Positions 21,801 to 31,163 of a DNA stretch of 64,000 bases are shown here, piece by piece. The position numbers and the translations under genes are program-made. Source of the DNA: Mesostigma viride (taxonomy: Eukaryota; Streptophyta; Mesostigmatophyceae; Mesostigmatales; Mesostigmataceae); the NCBI GenBank assembly GCA_009746045.1, contig RPFO01000102.1, forward strand, positions 2,592,534 through 2,656,533, given 5' to 3'. The notes beneath the pieces are model-generated. The model was not told the origin of the DNA and made no database searches. It saw only the letters and a list, made by a program, of their open reading frames with translations. Numbering within the stretch: position 1 is the first letter of the stretch; every line of letters starts with the position of its first letter.

Positions 21801-23970
21801 CGCATCCGACCCATGTGGCGCTGAAGGTGGATTGCCACAATGCGTTCAATGCTGTCACCAAGGCTAGCATCTTTGAGGCCGTCGGCGAGGCGTTCCCTGA
21901 CCTTCTTGCGTGGACAGCAGCCTGCTACGGCGAACCCACTCAACTCTCCTTCCTCATGGAGGATGGGACGTTCGCCGACATCGCTTCCCGCACGGGAACC
22001 CAGCAAGGTGACCCCCTCGGCCCCTTTTACCTGTCTGCCCCGCTGCACAAGGCTCTCCAAGGTGTCCACGCTGCGCACCCGGATGTCGTGCTCCTCGCCT
22101 ATATGGACGATATCCATGCCCTTGGCCCGGCCGACGCTGTGGTTGCCGCCCTGGCTGCCCTTGAAGTGGCCATGGCGGCCATCAACCTTCGGCTCACCCT
22201 CCCCAAGTGTGCAGTCTTTTCGCCCCAGGGGGACTGCTCTGGCTTCCCCGCGGCTATCCCGGGGGCATTGGCGCGGGCGCGTGGTTTCTCGTGCCTGGGC
22301 GTCCCTGTGGGTGACCCTGACTACGTCGAAGAGGAGCTCCGGGCCACCGTGGAACAGCGCACCCATGTCCTCGAGACTTGGGCGCGCCTCAAGGACCCCC
22401 AGACCAAAGGGCTCCTCCTGTGGTTTTGCGCCCACCCGCGGGTGGTTCACTGGCTCCGTGGCGCTCCCCCCCACTTGGTGCGGCTTGCCGCGGAAGGCCA
22501 TGACGAGCGCATTCAGGCCGCCTTGCAGGTGCTCCTCCCCGGCCCTAGCCTGCCAGCTCACTCCATGCGCTTGGCCACCCTCCCCTGCCGCATGGGCGGG
22601 TGTGGGCTCACCCGCGCCGCCCGCCTCGCCCCCGCCGCCTTCCTTGGCTCTGTTGCTCAGGCCTGGGCGGAGATCCGCCGGTTGGTCCCCAGCGCCGTCA
22701 GCGCCATTCCCGACTTGGTCACCCCATCCCCCTTCCCCTTTGTGCAGGCTGTGCAGGATTCTTACCTCGGGATCCAGCAGGCTTGCGACCTCGTCCGCCC
22801 CGCTCAGGCCGTCCACCGTCGCCTGCCCCGGGGCACGCCCGGCGTGTCCACTGTCGTCAGTCCTAGTGTCTTCCCTGCCTGCGTTCATGAAAAACAACAA
22901 AAGACCTACGCGGGTATACTACACTGTGCCGACTGGATGGGTCTGCATGCGAGCTTGAACGATCAGGGGAAGGCTTGGCTTCACTCCGTTTCCCTTGAGG
23001 GGAGCGTGGGGTCCGCATTCCTGCGCGCCCTCCCCATGAGCCCTTTGTTCACACTGGTTCCGGCCCTTTACGCCATCGCTCTCCGCCACCAGCTCTTTGC
23101 CCCGCAACCTCTCATCACGGCGGGTGCGTCCTGCGGCAGCTGCGGGCTTGCTCTGGATACTACTGGGACGCACTACATCGCGTGCATGGGTGGCCAGCAG
23201 AACCAGAACTGGTTCCTCTATCTCCATACCGCTCTCCTCCGGGTGGTGTGTGCCATGGTTCGGTCGGTCTTTCCCCACTCCACCATCAAGTGCGAGGACG
23301 CGGATGGGGCCGCCCTCTACTCACCCAACCACCGCCCCGACATTACCGTGCTTGACTACGACGGGCAGGGTTGCCACCTGCTCATCGATGTCTCCGTGGC
23401 TCGGCCGCTTTCCGGTCGCCACATCCTCCGGGCGGCTGTGGATGCCGGCGCTGCTGCCGCTGTGGCTGAGCGCGACAAGTTTGCCTCCTACGGCAATGTG
23501 GGGCCCCACCGGGTCATCCCCTTTGTCCTTGAGGAGTTCGGGGCCATGGGCCCCAAGACAGCGGAGTTTTTCCACGAGTGCTGCCAGCGCCGTGAAGACC
23601 GCCTCGACCTCGAGGGTCAGACCGCCCCGTGGTCGGCCCGCACGTGGTCCTCGTATTGGCGGCAGCGCCTGTCACTCGCCCTCACTCGCACCGTGGCTGA
23701 TGTGTTATTCCGCCGCACCCGGGCCGACTTTGTCGCGACCCATGCGGTCTAGATCCCTTCCAGGCCTGCATGGTGGGCCGGCAGCGCTGTTGCTGCGTGT
23801 AGTTTTGTGATGTATAGTTAGTTGTACCTTGTGCCGCTGGCGTGATCCTTGGATGTCTGTGTCAGATTACTATTAATTTCTTCAGGGTTATTCTCCCAGT
23901 TATCGGGTTTTTCCTTATGTTGCATGCCTATCTCACCTCCGTAATCTATCATTCTCAATGAATATATATA
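18800..23970 (+). mobile_element. R2-like LINE, apparently full length
   Basis: GC-rich element with one intact ORF and about 210 bp of 3' UTR (23753-23970) ending aatgaatatatata. It has no poly(A) tail. Its 3' end meets the 3' end of a second copy across about 14 bp. Confidence 0.8.
18962..23752 (+). CDS. R2-like LINE polyprotein: RING, zinc-finger-like segments, RT, restriction-like endonuclease
   Basis: Single ORF of about 1,596 codons from the first ATG (18962; the frame is open from 18722). In order: a Pro/Ala-rich N-terminus; a RING-type finger (CPICLDL ... CRLPACGHVFHQACI ... CPLCRA, about 20026-20155); two zinc-finger-like segments (C...C...LLVHIRASH and CPAAHCQRIFSIHGRYQHERQC, about 20505-20710); RT with RPIACGEVLRKLVSK, VALKVDCHNAFN, GTQQGDPLGP and the catalytic AYMDD (22100); then C-x2-C-x9-H-x3-C followed by RPD-x12-DVSV, the pattern of the R2-type restriction-like endonuclease. 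DNA-binding fingers plus C-terminal RLE place it with R2/NeSL/Utopia-type LINEs; the RING finger is not usual there. Codon use is very GC-rich. The frame is intact, so it may be active or recently so. Confidence 0.85.
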   Translation: MEGSTPCSRSPRAVTSGPSAGSPGPAPPSSGDPPPASTAVATDLRPPVLEGSLAALLPEAVGHPAATPVVGPWSAALGSHDFSVWPPTNIAGVSALRHATFSWLYCPLLLDAVGLHAAFPTLPRPPEFSALVVRVRHMLQAASPPVLASTLWGFVLEDYHAGGRLPWHLPAVRQEWLLNLDAQVAQAVVLFATGLAVQAQQAARATYLAGGATDHALLDRPQLHTFLASAGPGSAGLVAQAHGRLTTAVTPAQAARLRVDFGAPVTVHAGDLVLYDAGGGRVLELSAGAAVPAILHDVLELAGIPHVWHPAGPRRRLLSADEIARLPSWELGWDAAPAHYGPAHLVDVTASGPSCPICLDLPRPGDGLCRLPACGHVFHQACIATSLHATSATCPLCRAAVLSPLPPGVLPLGPSPVSVRRQSHAPAPTPASPVRGRGSRAGLAASSSAPLPAVGAVPAPVLSSAATSPADRPAAGPALGSAAAVVPLAEGAPDPSPSRPGPAQPGGRTPSDGFHYCQVDGPLGDPCGARLPNRNSLLVHIRASHPHITEAAMRAMDCYRCPAAHCQRIFSIHGRYQHERQCRRQTPQNGLPGGPAAAPASRSGAAPRSAPAPPPASQGTSDPGDLSAGWAFLATLPFAACARNPCMTLPDVPHRARSLFTRCALLSLARMHSHPLDELGHKLFLVTPRLLLAPLERGVRGVQGAVIARCRRFLLGDWEGLWALQPPASTRVSGAASFARVEADVMRLVKVGELSRAMQKLELTALAPSTPPTLQALRDLHPDEPAFAVPAPATPPPPPIVLDLDIFTAVLKDLPNASSTGPSGWRYEHLSVMAGHGGATALFEAAADLAAGSLAPAARPWLAGARLIALLKDDVPPPAGRVRPIACGEVLRKLVSKVICRQKAPEFRAYFCPNRSDTEESVAAQLGVATKGGSDIIVHTVQAYLETHPTHVALKVDCHNAFNAVTKASIFEAVGEAFPDLLAWTAACYGEPTQLSFLMEDGTFADIASRTGTQQGDPLGPFYLSAPLHKALQGVHAAHPDVVLLAYMDDIHALGPADAVVAALAALEVAMAAINLRLTLPKCAVFSPQGDCSGFPAAIPGALARARGFSCLGVPVGDPDYVEEELRATVEQRTHVLETWARLKDPQTKGLLLWFCAHPRVVHWLRGAPPHLVRLAAEGHDERIQAALQVLLPGPSLPAHSMRLATLPCRMGGCGLTRAARLAPAAFLGSVAQAWAEIRRLVPSAVSAIPDLVTPSPFPFVQAVQDSYLGIQQACDLVRPAQAVHRRLPRGTPGVSTVVSPSVFPACVHEKQQKTYAGILHCADWMGLHASLNDQGKAWLHSVSLEGSVGSAFLRALPMSPLFTLVPALYAIALRHQLFAPQPLITAGASCGSCGLALDTTGTHYIACMGGQQNQNWFLYLHTALLRVVCAMVRSVFPHSTIKCEDADGAALYSPNHRPDITVLDYDGQGCHLLIDVSVARPLSGRHILRAAVDAGAAAAVAERDKFASYGNVGPHRVIPFVLEEFGAMGPKTAEFFHECCQRREDRLDLEGQTAPWSARTWSSYWRQRLSLALTRTVADVLFRRTRADFVATHAV

Positions 23971-23984
23971 GTAGGCGTACATGT

Positions 23985-25959
23985 ACTATATATTCATTGA
24001 GAATGATAGATTACGGAGGTGAGATAGGCATGCAACATAAGGAAAAACCCGATAACTGGGAGAATAACCCTAAAGAAAGTAATCTGACACAGACATCCAA
24101 GGATCACGCCAGCGGCACAAGGTACAACTAACTAGACATCACAAAACTACACGCAGCAACAGCTCTGCTGGCCCACCATGCAGGCCTGGAAGGGATCTAG
24201 ACCGCATGGGTCGCGACAAAGTCGGCCCGGGTGCGGCGGAATAACACATCAGCCACGGTGCGAGTGAGGGCGAGTGACAGGCGCTGCCGCCAATACGAGG
24301 ACCACGTGCGGGCCGACCACGGGGCGGTCTGACCCTCGAGGTCGAGGCGGTCTTCACGGCGCTGGCAGCACTCGTGGAAAAACTCCGCTGTCTTGGGGCC
24401 CATGGCCCCGAACTCCTCAAGGACAAAGGGGATGACCCGGTGGGGCCCCACATTGCCGTAGGAGGCAAACTTGTCGCGCTCAGCCACAGTGGCAGCAGCG
24501 CCGGCATCCACAGCCGCCCGGAGGATGTGGCGACCGGAAAGCGGCCGAGCCACGGAGACATCGATGAGCAGGTGGCAACCCTGCCCGTCGTAGTCAAGCA
24601 CGGTAATGTCGGGGCGGTGGTTGGGTGAGTAGAGGGCGGCCCCATCCGCGTCCTCGCACTTGATGGTGGAGTGGGGAAAGACCGACCGAACCATGGCACA
24701 CACCACCCGGAGGAGAGCGGTATGGAGATAGAGGAACCAGTTCTGGTTCTGCTGGCCACCCATGCACGCGATGTAGTGCGTCCCAGTAGTATCCAGAGCA
24801 AGCCCGCAGCTGCCGCAGGACGCACCCGCCGTGATGAGAGGTTGCGGGGCAAAGAGCTGGTGGCGGAGAGCGATGGCGTAAAGGGCCGGAACCAGCGTGA
24901 ACAAAGGGCTCATGGGGAGGGCGCGCAGGAATGCGGACCCCACGCTCCCCTCAAGGGAAACGGAGTGAAGCCAAGCCTTCCCCTGATCGTTCAAGCTCGC
25001 GTGCAGACCCATCCAGTCGGCACAGTGTAGTATACCCGCGTAGGTCTTTTGTTGTTTTTCATGAACGCAGGCAGGGAAGACACTAGGACTGACGACAGTA
25101 GACACGCCGGGCGTGCCCCGGGGCAGGCGACGGTGGACGGCCTGAGCGGGGCGGACGAGGTCGCAAGCCTGCTGGATCCCGAGGAAAGAATCCTGCACAG
25201 CCTGCACAAAGGGGAAGGGGGATGGGGTGACCAAGTCGGGAATGGCGCTGACGGCGCTGGGGACCAACCGGCGGATCTCCGCCCAGGCCTGAGCAACAGA
25301 GCCAAGGAAGGCGGCGGGGGCGAGGCGGGCGGCGCGGGTGAGCCCACACCCGCCCATGCGGCAGGGGAGGGTGGCCAAGCGCATGGAGTGAGCTGGCAGG
25401 CTAGGGCCGGGGAGGAGCACCTGCAAGGCGGCCTGAATGCGCTCGTCATGGCCTTCCGCGGCAAGCCGCACCAAGTGGGGGGGAGCGCCACGGAGCCAGT
25501 GAACCACCCGCGGGTGGGCGCAAAACCACAGGAGGAGCCCTTTGGTCTGGGGGTCCTTGAGGCGCGCCCAAGTCTCGAGGACATGGGTGCGCTGTTCCAC
25601 GGTGGCCCGGAGCTCCTCTGCGACGTAGTCAGGGTCACCCACAGGGACGCCTAGGCACGAGAAACCACGCGCCCGCGCCAATGCCCCCGGGATAGCCGCG
25701 GGGAAGCCAGAGCAGTCCCCCTGGGGCGAAAAGACTGCACACTTGGGGAGGGTGAGCCGAAGGTTGATGGCCGCCATGGCCACTTCAAGGGCAGCCAGGG
25801 CGGCAACCACAGCGTCGGCCGGGCCAAGGGCATGGATATCGTCCATATAGGCGAGGAGCACGACATCCGGGTGCGCAGCGTGGACACCTTGGAGAGCCTT
25901 GTGCAGCGGGGCAGACAGGTAAAAGGGGCCGAGGGGGTCACCTTGCTGGGTTCCCGTGC
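23985..25959 (-). mobile_element. 5'-truncated inverted copy of the same LINE
   Basis: Nearly identical to the 3' 1.98 kb of the plus-strand copy, in opposite orientation. The 5' truncation falls at gggttcccgtgc (25959), which matches about 21995 of the full copy. TAGGCGTACA occurs on both sides (23972-23981 and 25966-25975), a probable target duplication. Confidence 0.9.
24197..25959 (-). CDS. C-terminal RT and RLE part of LINE polyprotein (truncated)
   Basis: Open frame of about 585 codons on the minus strand, entering just at the QQGDPLGP block. It contains AYMDD, the thumb region, the CCHC knuckle and RPD...DVSV of the endonuclease, ending at the same stop (THAV). It differs from the full copy by few substitutions (for example CDYVAEE for DYVEEE). 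It has lost the fingers, RING and RT motifs before B, so it cannot be functional alone. Confidence 0.85.
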
Positions 25960-25979
25960 TATATATAGGCGTACAATAA

Positions 25980-26604
25980 TGTACAAGGCTGCAACCGGAT
26001 CCTGCTTGCCGACGCGCCGCCGATTCCTGAGTGGCAGCACAGCTACCGTATTATGCTGTACAAAAACAAAGGTTCCCCTGACGACCCCGCCAACTACCGA
26101 GGAGTCTGCATCCAGAGCGCCGCACTCAAGTTGTTCATGCGCATGATCCTCAACCGCCTTCGTTCTGCTCTCGACTGTCACCTAGCTAGGGGAAAGTCAA
26201 ATGGGCTTTTGTCCTTCAGTGGCAACCGTCATGGCCATCTTCGTCGCGCGTCGCCTCTCCGAGGAAATCGCTCTCCTGCAACCTGGTGAGTTTCCCGCCA
26301 TCCTGATCTTCGTCGACTTCATCAAGACTTTTGATTCTGTCCTCTGGGACGCTCTATGGGCTGTCCTTGCTCGCGCTCGCGTCCCCACGCCCCTGATTAC
26401 GTACCGTCATCCGCACGCTGTATGAGGGGTCGACCACTTTGGTGCGCACTCAACACGGCTTTACCCCGCCATGCCCACTGCAGACCGGCGTCTGGCAGGC
26501 ATGCGTCCTGTCGCCGTACCTGTTTATTATTGTAGTGGATTATGTTATGCGCCAGGCACGTGCTCGCTTTGCTAGCAGTGCAGGCCGTGCCCCTGGCAGG
26601 TAGC
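25980..26604 (+). pseudogene. older LINE reverse transcriptase, 5' segment
   Basis: Broken RT frame: MLYKNKGSPDDPANYRGVCI (26053), then FVDFIKTFDSVLWDALW (motif A, near 26310), then TGVWQACVLSPYLF (motif B, near 26490). The frame needs shifts, and the Lys-Ala-Phe of motif A reads KTF. Motif C follows only after an insertion, at 28783. This resembles L1/Jockey-like APE-type LINE RT rather than the R2-like element. Decayed. Confidence 0.7.
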
Positions 26605-28782
26605 GATCACGAACGAGCTTGGGGAAGGGGGGCCGACTATGTTTAAGCAGAATTTACTAGCCGGACAAGCCACGAGCGGACATGGCTGACGGCCCGAAGC
26701 AAAGAACTTTTGCGTCTGAGCCCCAAATTCAGTCGGGCTACTTGCATCAGATGCGTCTTTTCAAGACGCATCTGCTAGTATAATCGGTTATGCAGTAACG
26801 CAGTATTTTGCAAATGCCACCAAAACGCAGCCTTGACATCGGCATTCCCGTCAACAGCAGCACGTGCGACATCAACTCCTGCGGACGCCAACCCTCTCGC
26901 GCTGATCCCAGCTCTCCCCCCCGGTCTGCCTCCCTCGACGCTATGCTCTACACCAAATTCGTCGCCCATTCCCAAGAAAACCCGAACTTCCCATACCAAA
27001 TGGGATGTCCGCCGCTTCGGCGCCGGCCAGCGGGATTTTTGCATCTTGGAAATCTTTATGCTCACGAAGGAACAATGCGACGATGTTATCTTAAGTTCCT
27101 GGCCCGCCATGGCGAACTTTTTCTGCCTATACCCCTTGCGACAAGGTCACCAAGCCCGACTGGGAATGGCTGCTTCAAGAACCGGAGGCGTACTTGAAGG
27201 CAGTCATCATGTGTGCACAGCTACCTGCGCTGCGACGCCCAGGACATCACCCAGATTGGCTATACGCTGGCCTCAGGAGCCTCCTGCATGAGCGCAGACG
27301 GGCAGCCACAGCAGCTGCAGCATATTCTCGCAGAGCGGCACCTCCCCCAGCACGGACTGACCATATCCGAGCTGCAGTGGCGGAGCAGCTGGCGCCGATG
27401 GCTGAGCAGCTCGCCGCCCTGAACGCGCCTGACGGCCCATGCACTCAACACTCTCTCGGCCAAGGTCAACAACATTGAGGCCAGAGTCGCACTCAAGCTC
27501 CAGCCTCAGTTTATTGCTACGCAAGAGCACATTGCCACCAAAGTTTCCGAGGCCACAGCCACTGTGCCCCACCCGCCTTAACCAGGTGGAATTGGCCGAG
27601 TCGGCCAAGGCACCGCGTGAAACTCGAGGCAGTTGCTACCAAGGTAGACGCCCTGGCCACGCAGGTCCCCGAGATCGCCGAGCGAACCGGGTCACCATCG
27701 CGGGCGCCCAACCTGCTGGTACTGAGGGCTAGCGATGACCCCTCGACTCGCGCCTCCTGCATGGGCAGACCTAGCTGCTCAAGAGCCAGGCATCCTCTAC
27801 CACGACCGCCATCACCATGCACCAAGCTCCAGGATCGAGCTGGAAGACACGCGCCGCGAGGCCGCTAGCTTAGTAGCTGACCGCGACCGCCGCCGCTGCC
27901 GCGGGTCATCCCGTCAGGCGCTTCGACATGCAGCCGCGGGGGAGACCCCAGACTCTCTTCTCGACGAGCTGAAGAAACAACTCTTGGCCTGCATGGCGCT
28001 GCGCCAGGTGCGACACTGCAGGGCGCCTACCGCCTGCCCCATCGATATCCACGGGCCAAGGCTGGGCCCCCTCCAGTGCATGGTCCTCACCTTCAGCGAC
28101 ATCACAGCCCGAGTTCGGTTCCTCTCTCGCCGCAAGAAGCTGGTGTCAGAACACCCGTCCTGGTCGCTTGACGTCGACCTGACGCCAGCCCAGCAGCAGC
28201 AACGCCGCGATCAGTGGCCCGACTACATCCGCCACAAGACCAACCCCCGGCGAGAAGCCCCAAGTGTACTGGCAGGGCGGGGACCTTTATGTCAACAAGA
28301 AACTGTGGAAGCCCCCCCGGGCTCCCCCGGCCGGCCGGGATAGAGCAAGCTAGTTGTCTATAGATGGGGGCAATCGATTATGGGATATTGATTAAGTAGG
28401 CATTACAGCACTTGAAATGATATTAGCGCACAGCGTTATAGTACCTTCAATTAGCTCTGGCACCTTAAGTGGTCATCAGCTTGCGCCTTAGCCGACGTCT
28501 TGAGCCCACCTCACCTTTGTAGCGTAAGCTATGCGTCAGCCTACCTAGATGGTATATTGCACCATGGTTGTACGTATTGCACCCACAGTGTTGCGCCCCA
28601 GCATGCACCATGCATGCCGTGGAGAGAGCGCTCTGTGGCCTGCCCACTTGCGGCAGTGAGAGAAGCTAGTAGGGCGCCCTCCCTCCTTTTCCCTGTACGT
28701 GTATATAGGGTTGAAGGTTCCTTTACTCTGTATTGGCACACACGTGACGCAGTCGTGAACGTGCTTATTAATTAATTAATTA
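26605..28782 (+). mobile_element. ORF1-only LINE derivative inserted in the older RT
   Basis: Interrupts the RT between motif B and the ADD motif. It has ORF1-like coding but no RT, and ends in a TTAATTAATTAATTAA tail at 28767-28782 preceded by cacgtgacgcagtcgtgaac. The same pre-tail sequence occurs at 31137 at the 3' end of the older LINE, so the two share a 3' end, as expected for a parasite of LINE machinery. Confidence 0.6.
26808..28343 (+). pseudogene. LINE ORF1-like protein, frameshifted
   Basis: Open stretches in changing frames. The first part (26833-27291) is Pro/Ser-rich followed by a compact segment. The middle (27620-27700) has a short coiled coil (KLEAVATKVDALATQVPEIA). The last (27951-28250) has PLQCMVLTFSDITARVRFLS, RRKKLVSEHPSW and DLTPAQQQQRRDQWP, the arrangement of an RRM-like core and C-terminal domain seen in L1-type ORF1 proteins. 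These bind RNA and act as nucleic-acid chaperones during retrotransposition. Several frameshifts; likely dead. Confidence 0.6.
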
Positions 28783-28885
28783 ATGCCGACGACATCACGC
28801 TCATCGAGAAGCCGGAGTCTGTCCAACTTTGGCTGGACTGCCTGGCGCTCGAGGCTGAGTCGGGCGGTTGGTCTAGAAATCAGCC
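28783..28885 (+). pseudogene. older LINE RT, ADD motif segment
   Basis: ADDITLIEKPESVQLWLDCL continues the RT of 25980-26604 after the ORF1-only insertion. It is cut again at 28885 by a hAT-like element and resumes at 30275. Confidence 0.7.
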
Positions 28886-30274
28886 TAGGTTGTGAAATAC
28901 GTGCGTATTGTCAAAATAAATACGGCAATACGCGTTTTTTGGGCCCCGACGTATTATACGCGTATTTGGTCCCGAATACGTGATTTGGACTTGAGCAATT
29001 TTTGAATTTTGAGGTTCGAGCCGGGGCAGTGCTTGGCGCGAGGCCGGCCAGCCGGAACGTGGCGCGGCGCTTACGTCCCCCAAGATCTTCTACTATGCAA
29101 ACTAGGCTCGATTACTACAAACTAGGCTTTTCGTCAGTCCTGAGTCCAGTCACTCCAGTTCATAGTTACTTGTGCAAGAATAACCTTACTGACTGACTGA
29201 CATAATGACTTGGCAGTTGGCAAGCTAACTGAAATTTCCATACACGGAGAGAGTGCCACCAAGATGAAAATGCCATGCAGCTGTGTTGGGAACGTGTGGC
29301 ACGTAATATAGCCTGTATGATTAATATTGCATGGCGGTGTGCCATCGGATTTTGTGCTAGTTGTCAAACGTGTTTTTGCAGCCATGCCAGACAAAGTGCC
29401 GGATCATAAATTTGTAGCTAAAAAGACTGTCACGGTGAAGGATGCTCTGGGGAATACGGTTTCGCAGGCCAAGTTTAGCTGCTCATTTTGCGGCCACAAT
29501 TTTACCACTGGCGATGGCAAGCAGATCAGTGCGACCAGGATGCGCGCACATTTTGCGGGCATCGCAGGGCAGGGCATAGAGGCCGGCCCTAACGCAAAGA
29601 TTGGGCAGAAACGGAAGCTAGATTTCCAGGAGTTGTGGGCAAGAAGGCCGGGCTGAAGGCGAAGAAGCAGCAGCACCTGAGCTTCAGGGCAGTGGCGGAG
29701 AGCGGCCAGGGCCTTGCTTCGGGGTCGGCCATTGCAGGTGATCCTCGCCAGCAGACAATCACGAAGTTTGTGAAGAGGAGTGCCAGCTCCTGGTGGCCAA
29801 CTTCTTTGTTGAGAACGCAATTTCCTTTCACGCAGAGCCGCTCTTTCAAGGCGATGATTTCCGGCCTGAGTCAGTACAAAGGGCTGATCACTGCTCCCAG
29901 TCGGTGGCTGCTGGCAGGCAAACTTCTTCAGAAGCAAAAGACAAGGCAATTAATTATTCATTCATGACCCATTTTGATATAGGATGATCAGATTTGATAG
30001 CTCGTTGTCTCATTCATGCATGGTAATGGTTGTCAGTGTTCTGACTTGACTGCACCTTGCCATGAGTGGTAACCATATTGCATAACTATACCCTAAAGCC
30101 TCAAACCCAAAAGACCCACTCATAACCATGCTCTAAAGGCCAAATTGCACACTGGCGTATTTTGCCGTATTCAAGCCGACGTATTCTGCCGGGGTCCACG
30201 TATATACCCGTATTTTGGAGGCCGACGTATTTGCCGTACCGCCGGACGTATTTCACAACCTATAGAAATCAGCC
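28874..30274. mobile_element. hAT-like element with 12-bp direct repeats
   Basis: Element 28886-30262 (1,377 bp). Inverted ends TAGGTTGTGAAATACGT / ACGTATTTCACAACCTA; flanking repeats TAGAAATCAGCC at 28874-28885 and 30263-30274. Subterminal regions are full of CGTATT/AATACG motifs, as in hAT elements. The interior holds a broken hAT-like transposase start. hAT duplications are normally 8 bp, so 12 bp is odd. Confidence 0.75.
29384..29987 (+). pseudogene. hAT transposase N-terminal remnant (BED-type finger)
   Basis: ATG at 29384 (MPDKVPDHKFVAKKTVTVKD), then AKFSCSFCGHNFTTGDGKQI and RMRAHFAGIAGQGIEAG: Cys-x2-Cys and the HxxGIxGxGI stretch of BED-like fingers in hAT transposases. The frame stops at 29656 and resumes in others (QQTITKFVKR near 29755; VANFFVENAISFHAEPLFQG near 29790), which match the start of the hAT catalytic part. 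The RNase-H-like core and C-terminal dimer region are absent. Non-functional. Confidence 0.6.
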
Positions 30275-30600
30275 CCAAAACGGAGGCCCTGGCCCTCGGC
30301 ATGGCAGGGCCCCCACCCACACTCCGCCTCTTAGACGACATCGAGGTCAACTACCCTACTTCAGGCCGCTTCAAGCTGCTCAGCAGTTGTTAATTGGCTT
30401 CCCGACTGCGAGGACGACCGGCCTGACGACACGGATCGGCATGGCGCGGGCGCACCTCCATGACCACCGCCGCTGGTGAAGCAACCCCGCCCTACCTAGC
30501 TGGATCGTCAAGCGTGACCTCTTCGACACTGACGCAGGAACTGGAGCAACGACTCGACGGCAACGTCACCAAGATGCTGCGCAATTAAGCCCCCCTTTGG
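30263..30600 (+). pseudogene. older LINE RT, C-terminal segment
   Basis: ISPKTEALALGMAGPPPTLR ... DDIEVNYPTSGRFKLL is the thumb-side continuation of the RT. Decayed pieces of the C-terminal region follow (for example RHGAGAPP and ELEQRLDGNVTKMLRN in other frames). It is the third fragment of one LINE split by two insertions. Confidence 0.6.
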
Positions 30601-31163
30601 TTTGCACATTAGTAATGAGGATAATTGTACGCTGATTTGCCCTATGTTTCCCGCATTATTAGGCACAGGCGTCTGGGCCTATATATAGCCGGGCACCTGG
30701 CCCGCACAGATCTGACAGGTAGACACATCAGATAGTCTAGCTAGCTGGCACCAAGCCCGCCCATGCAGCCTCAGTGGGCGATATGTCCCGTCACCTGGCG
30801 TGCCCCATGCAGGCCGCGCGCGGCAGGGCCGTCACCCGTTGACTTTTCGTGATATAGACTCGGCATGGACTAGTGTTACACTAGACGTGACGGGCTCACA
30901 CCCGCGGGCAGCCTCCTGGTTGTCTGGAATATGGAGGCATGCAGATGGTACGCAAGCTGATAGATGGCAAGTAGTGATGAAGGAGACCACCCCCAACTCT
31001 GTGGGGGCTCTGCGTGTGACCGCGTATGGCATTCATAGCTATTCGGGCCGCGGTGCCCACAACCCTGTAACTAGGACCTAGATAGCTTACACCATCCATT
31101 TCCATCCCATGTTCCCCTCCCACTGAGGACTTCAGTCACGTGACGCAGTCACGTGTCTATTAA
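30601..31163 (+). other. 3' region of the older LINE
   Basis: No coding capacity. Ends with cacgtgacgcagtcacgtg and the start of a TTAA tail, into which piggyBac-like element 2 has inserted. The tail resumes at 32853. Confidence 0.5.

Noticed and set aside
24374-25654. Plus-strand frames over the inverted LINE copy
   Set aside because: Shadows of the minus-strand RT/RLE frame; they repeat the shadows of the other copy.
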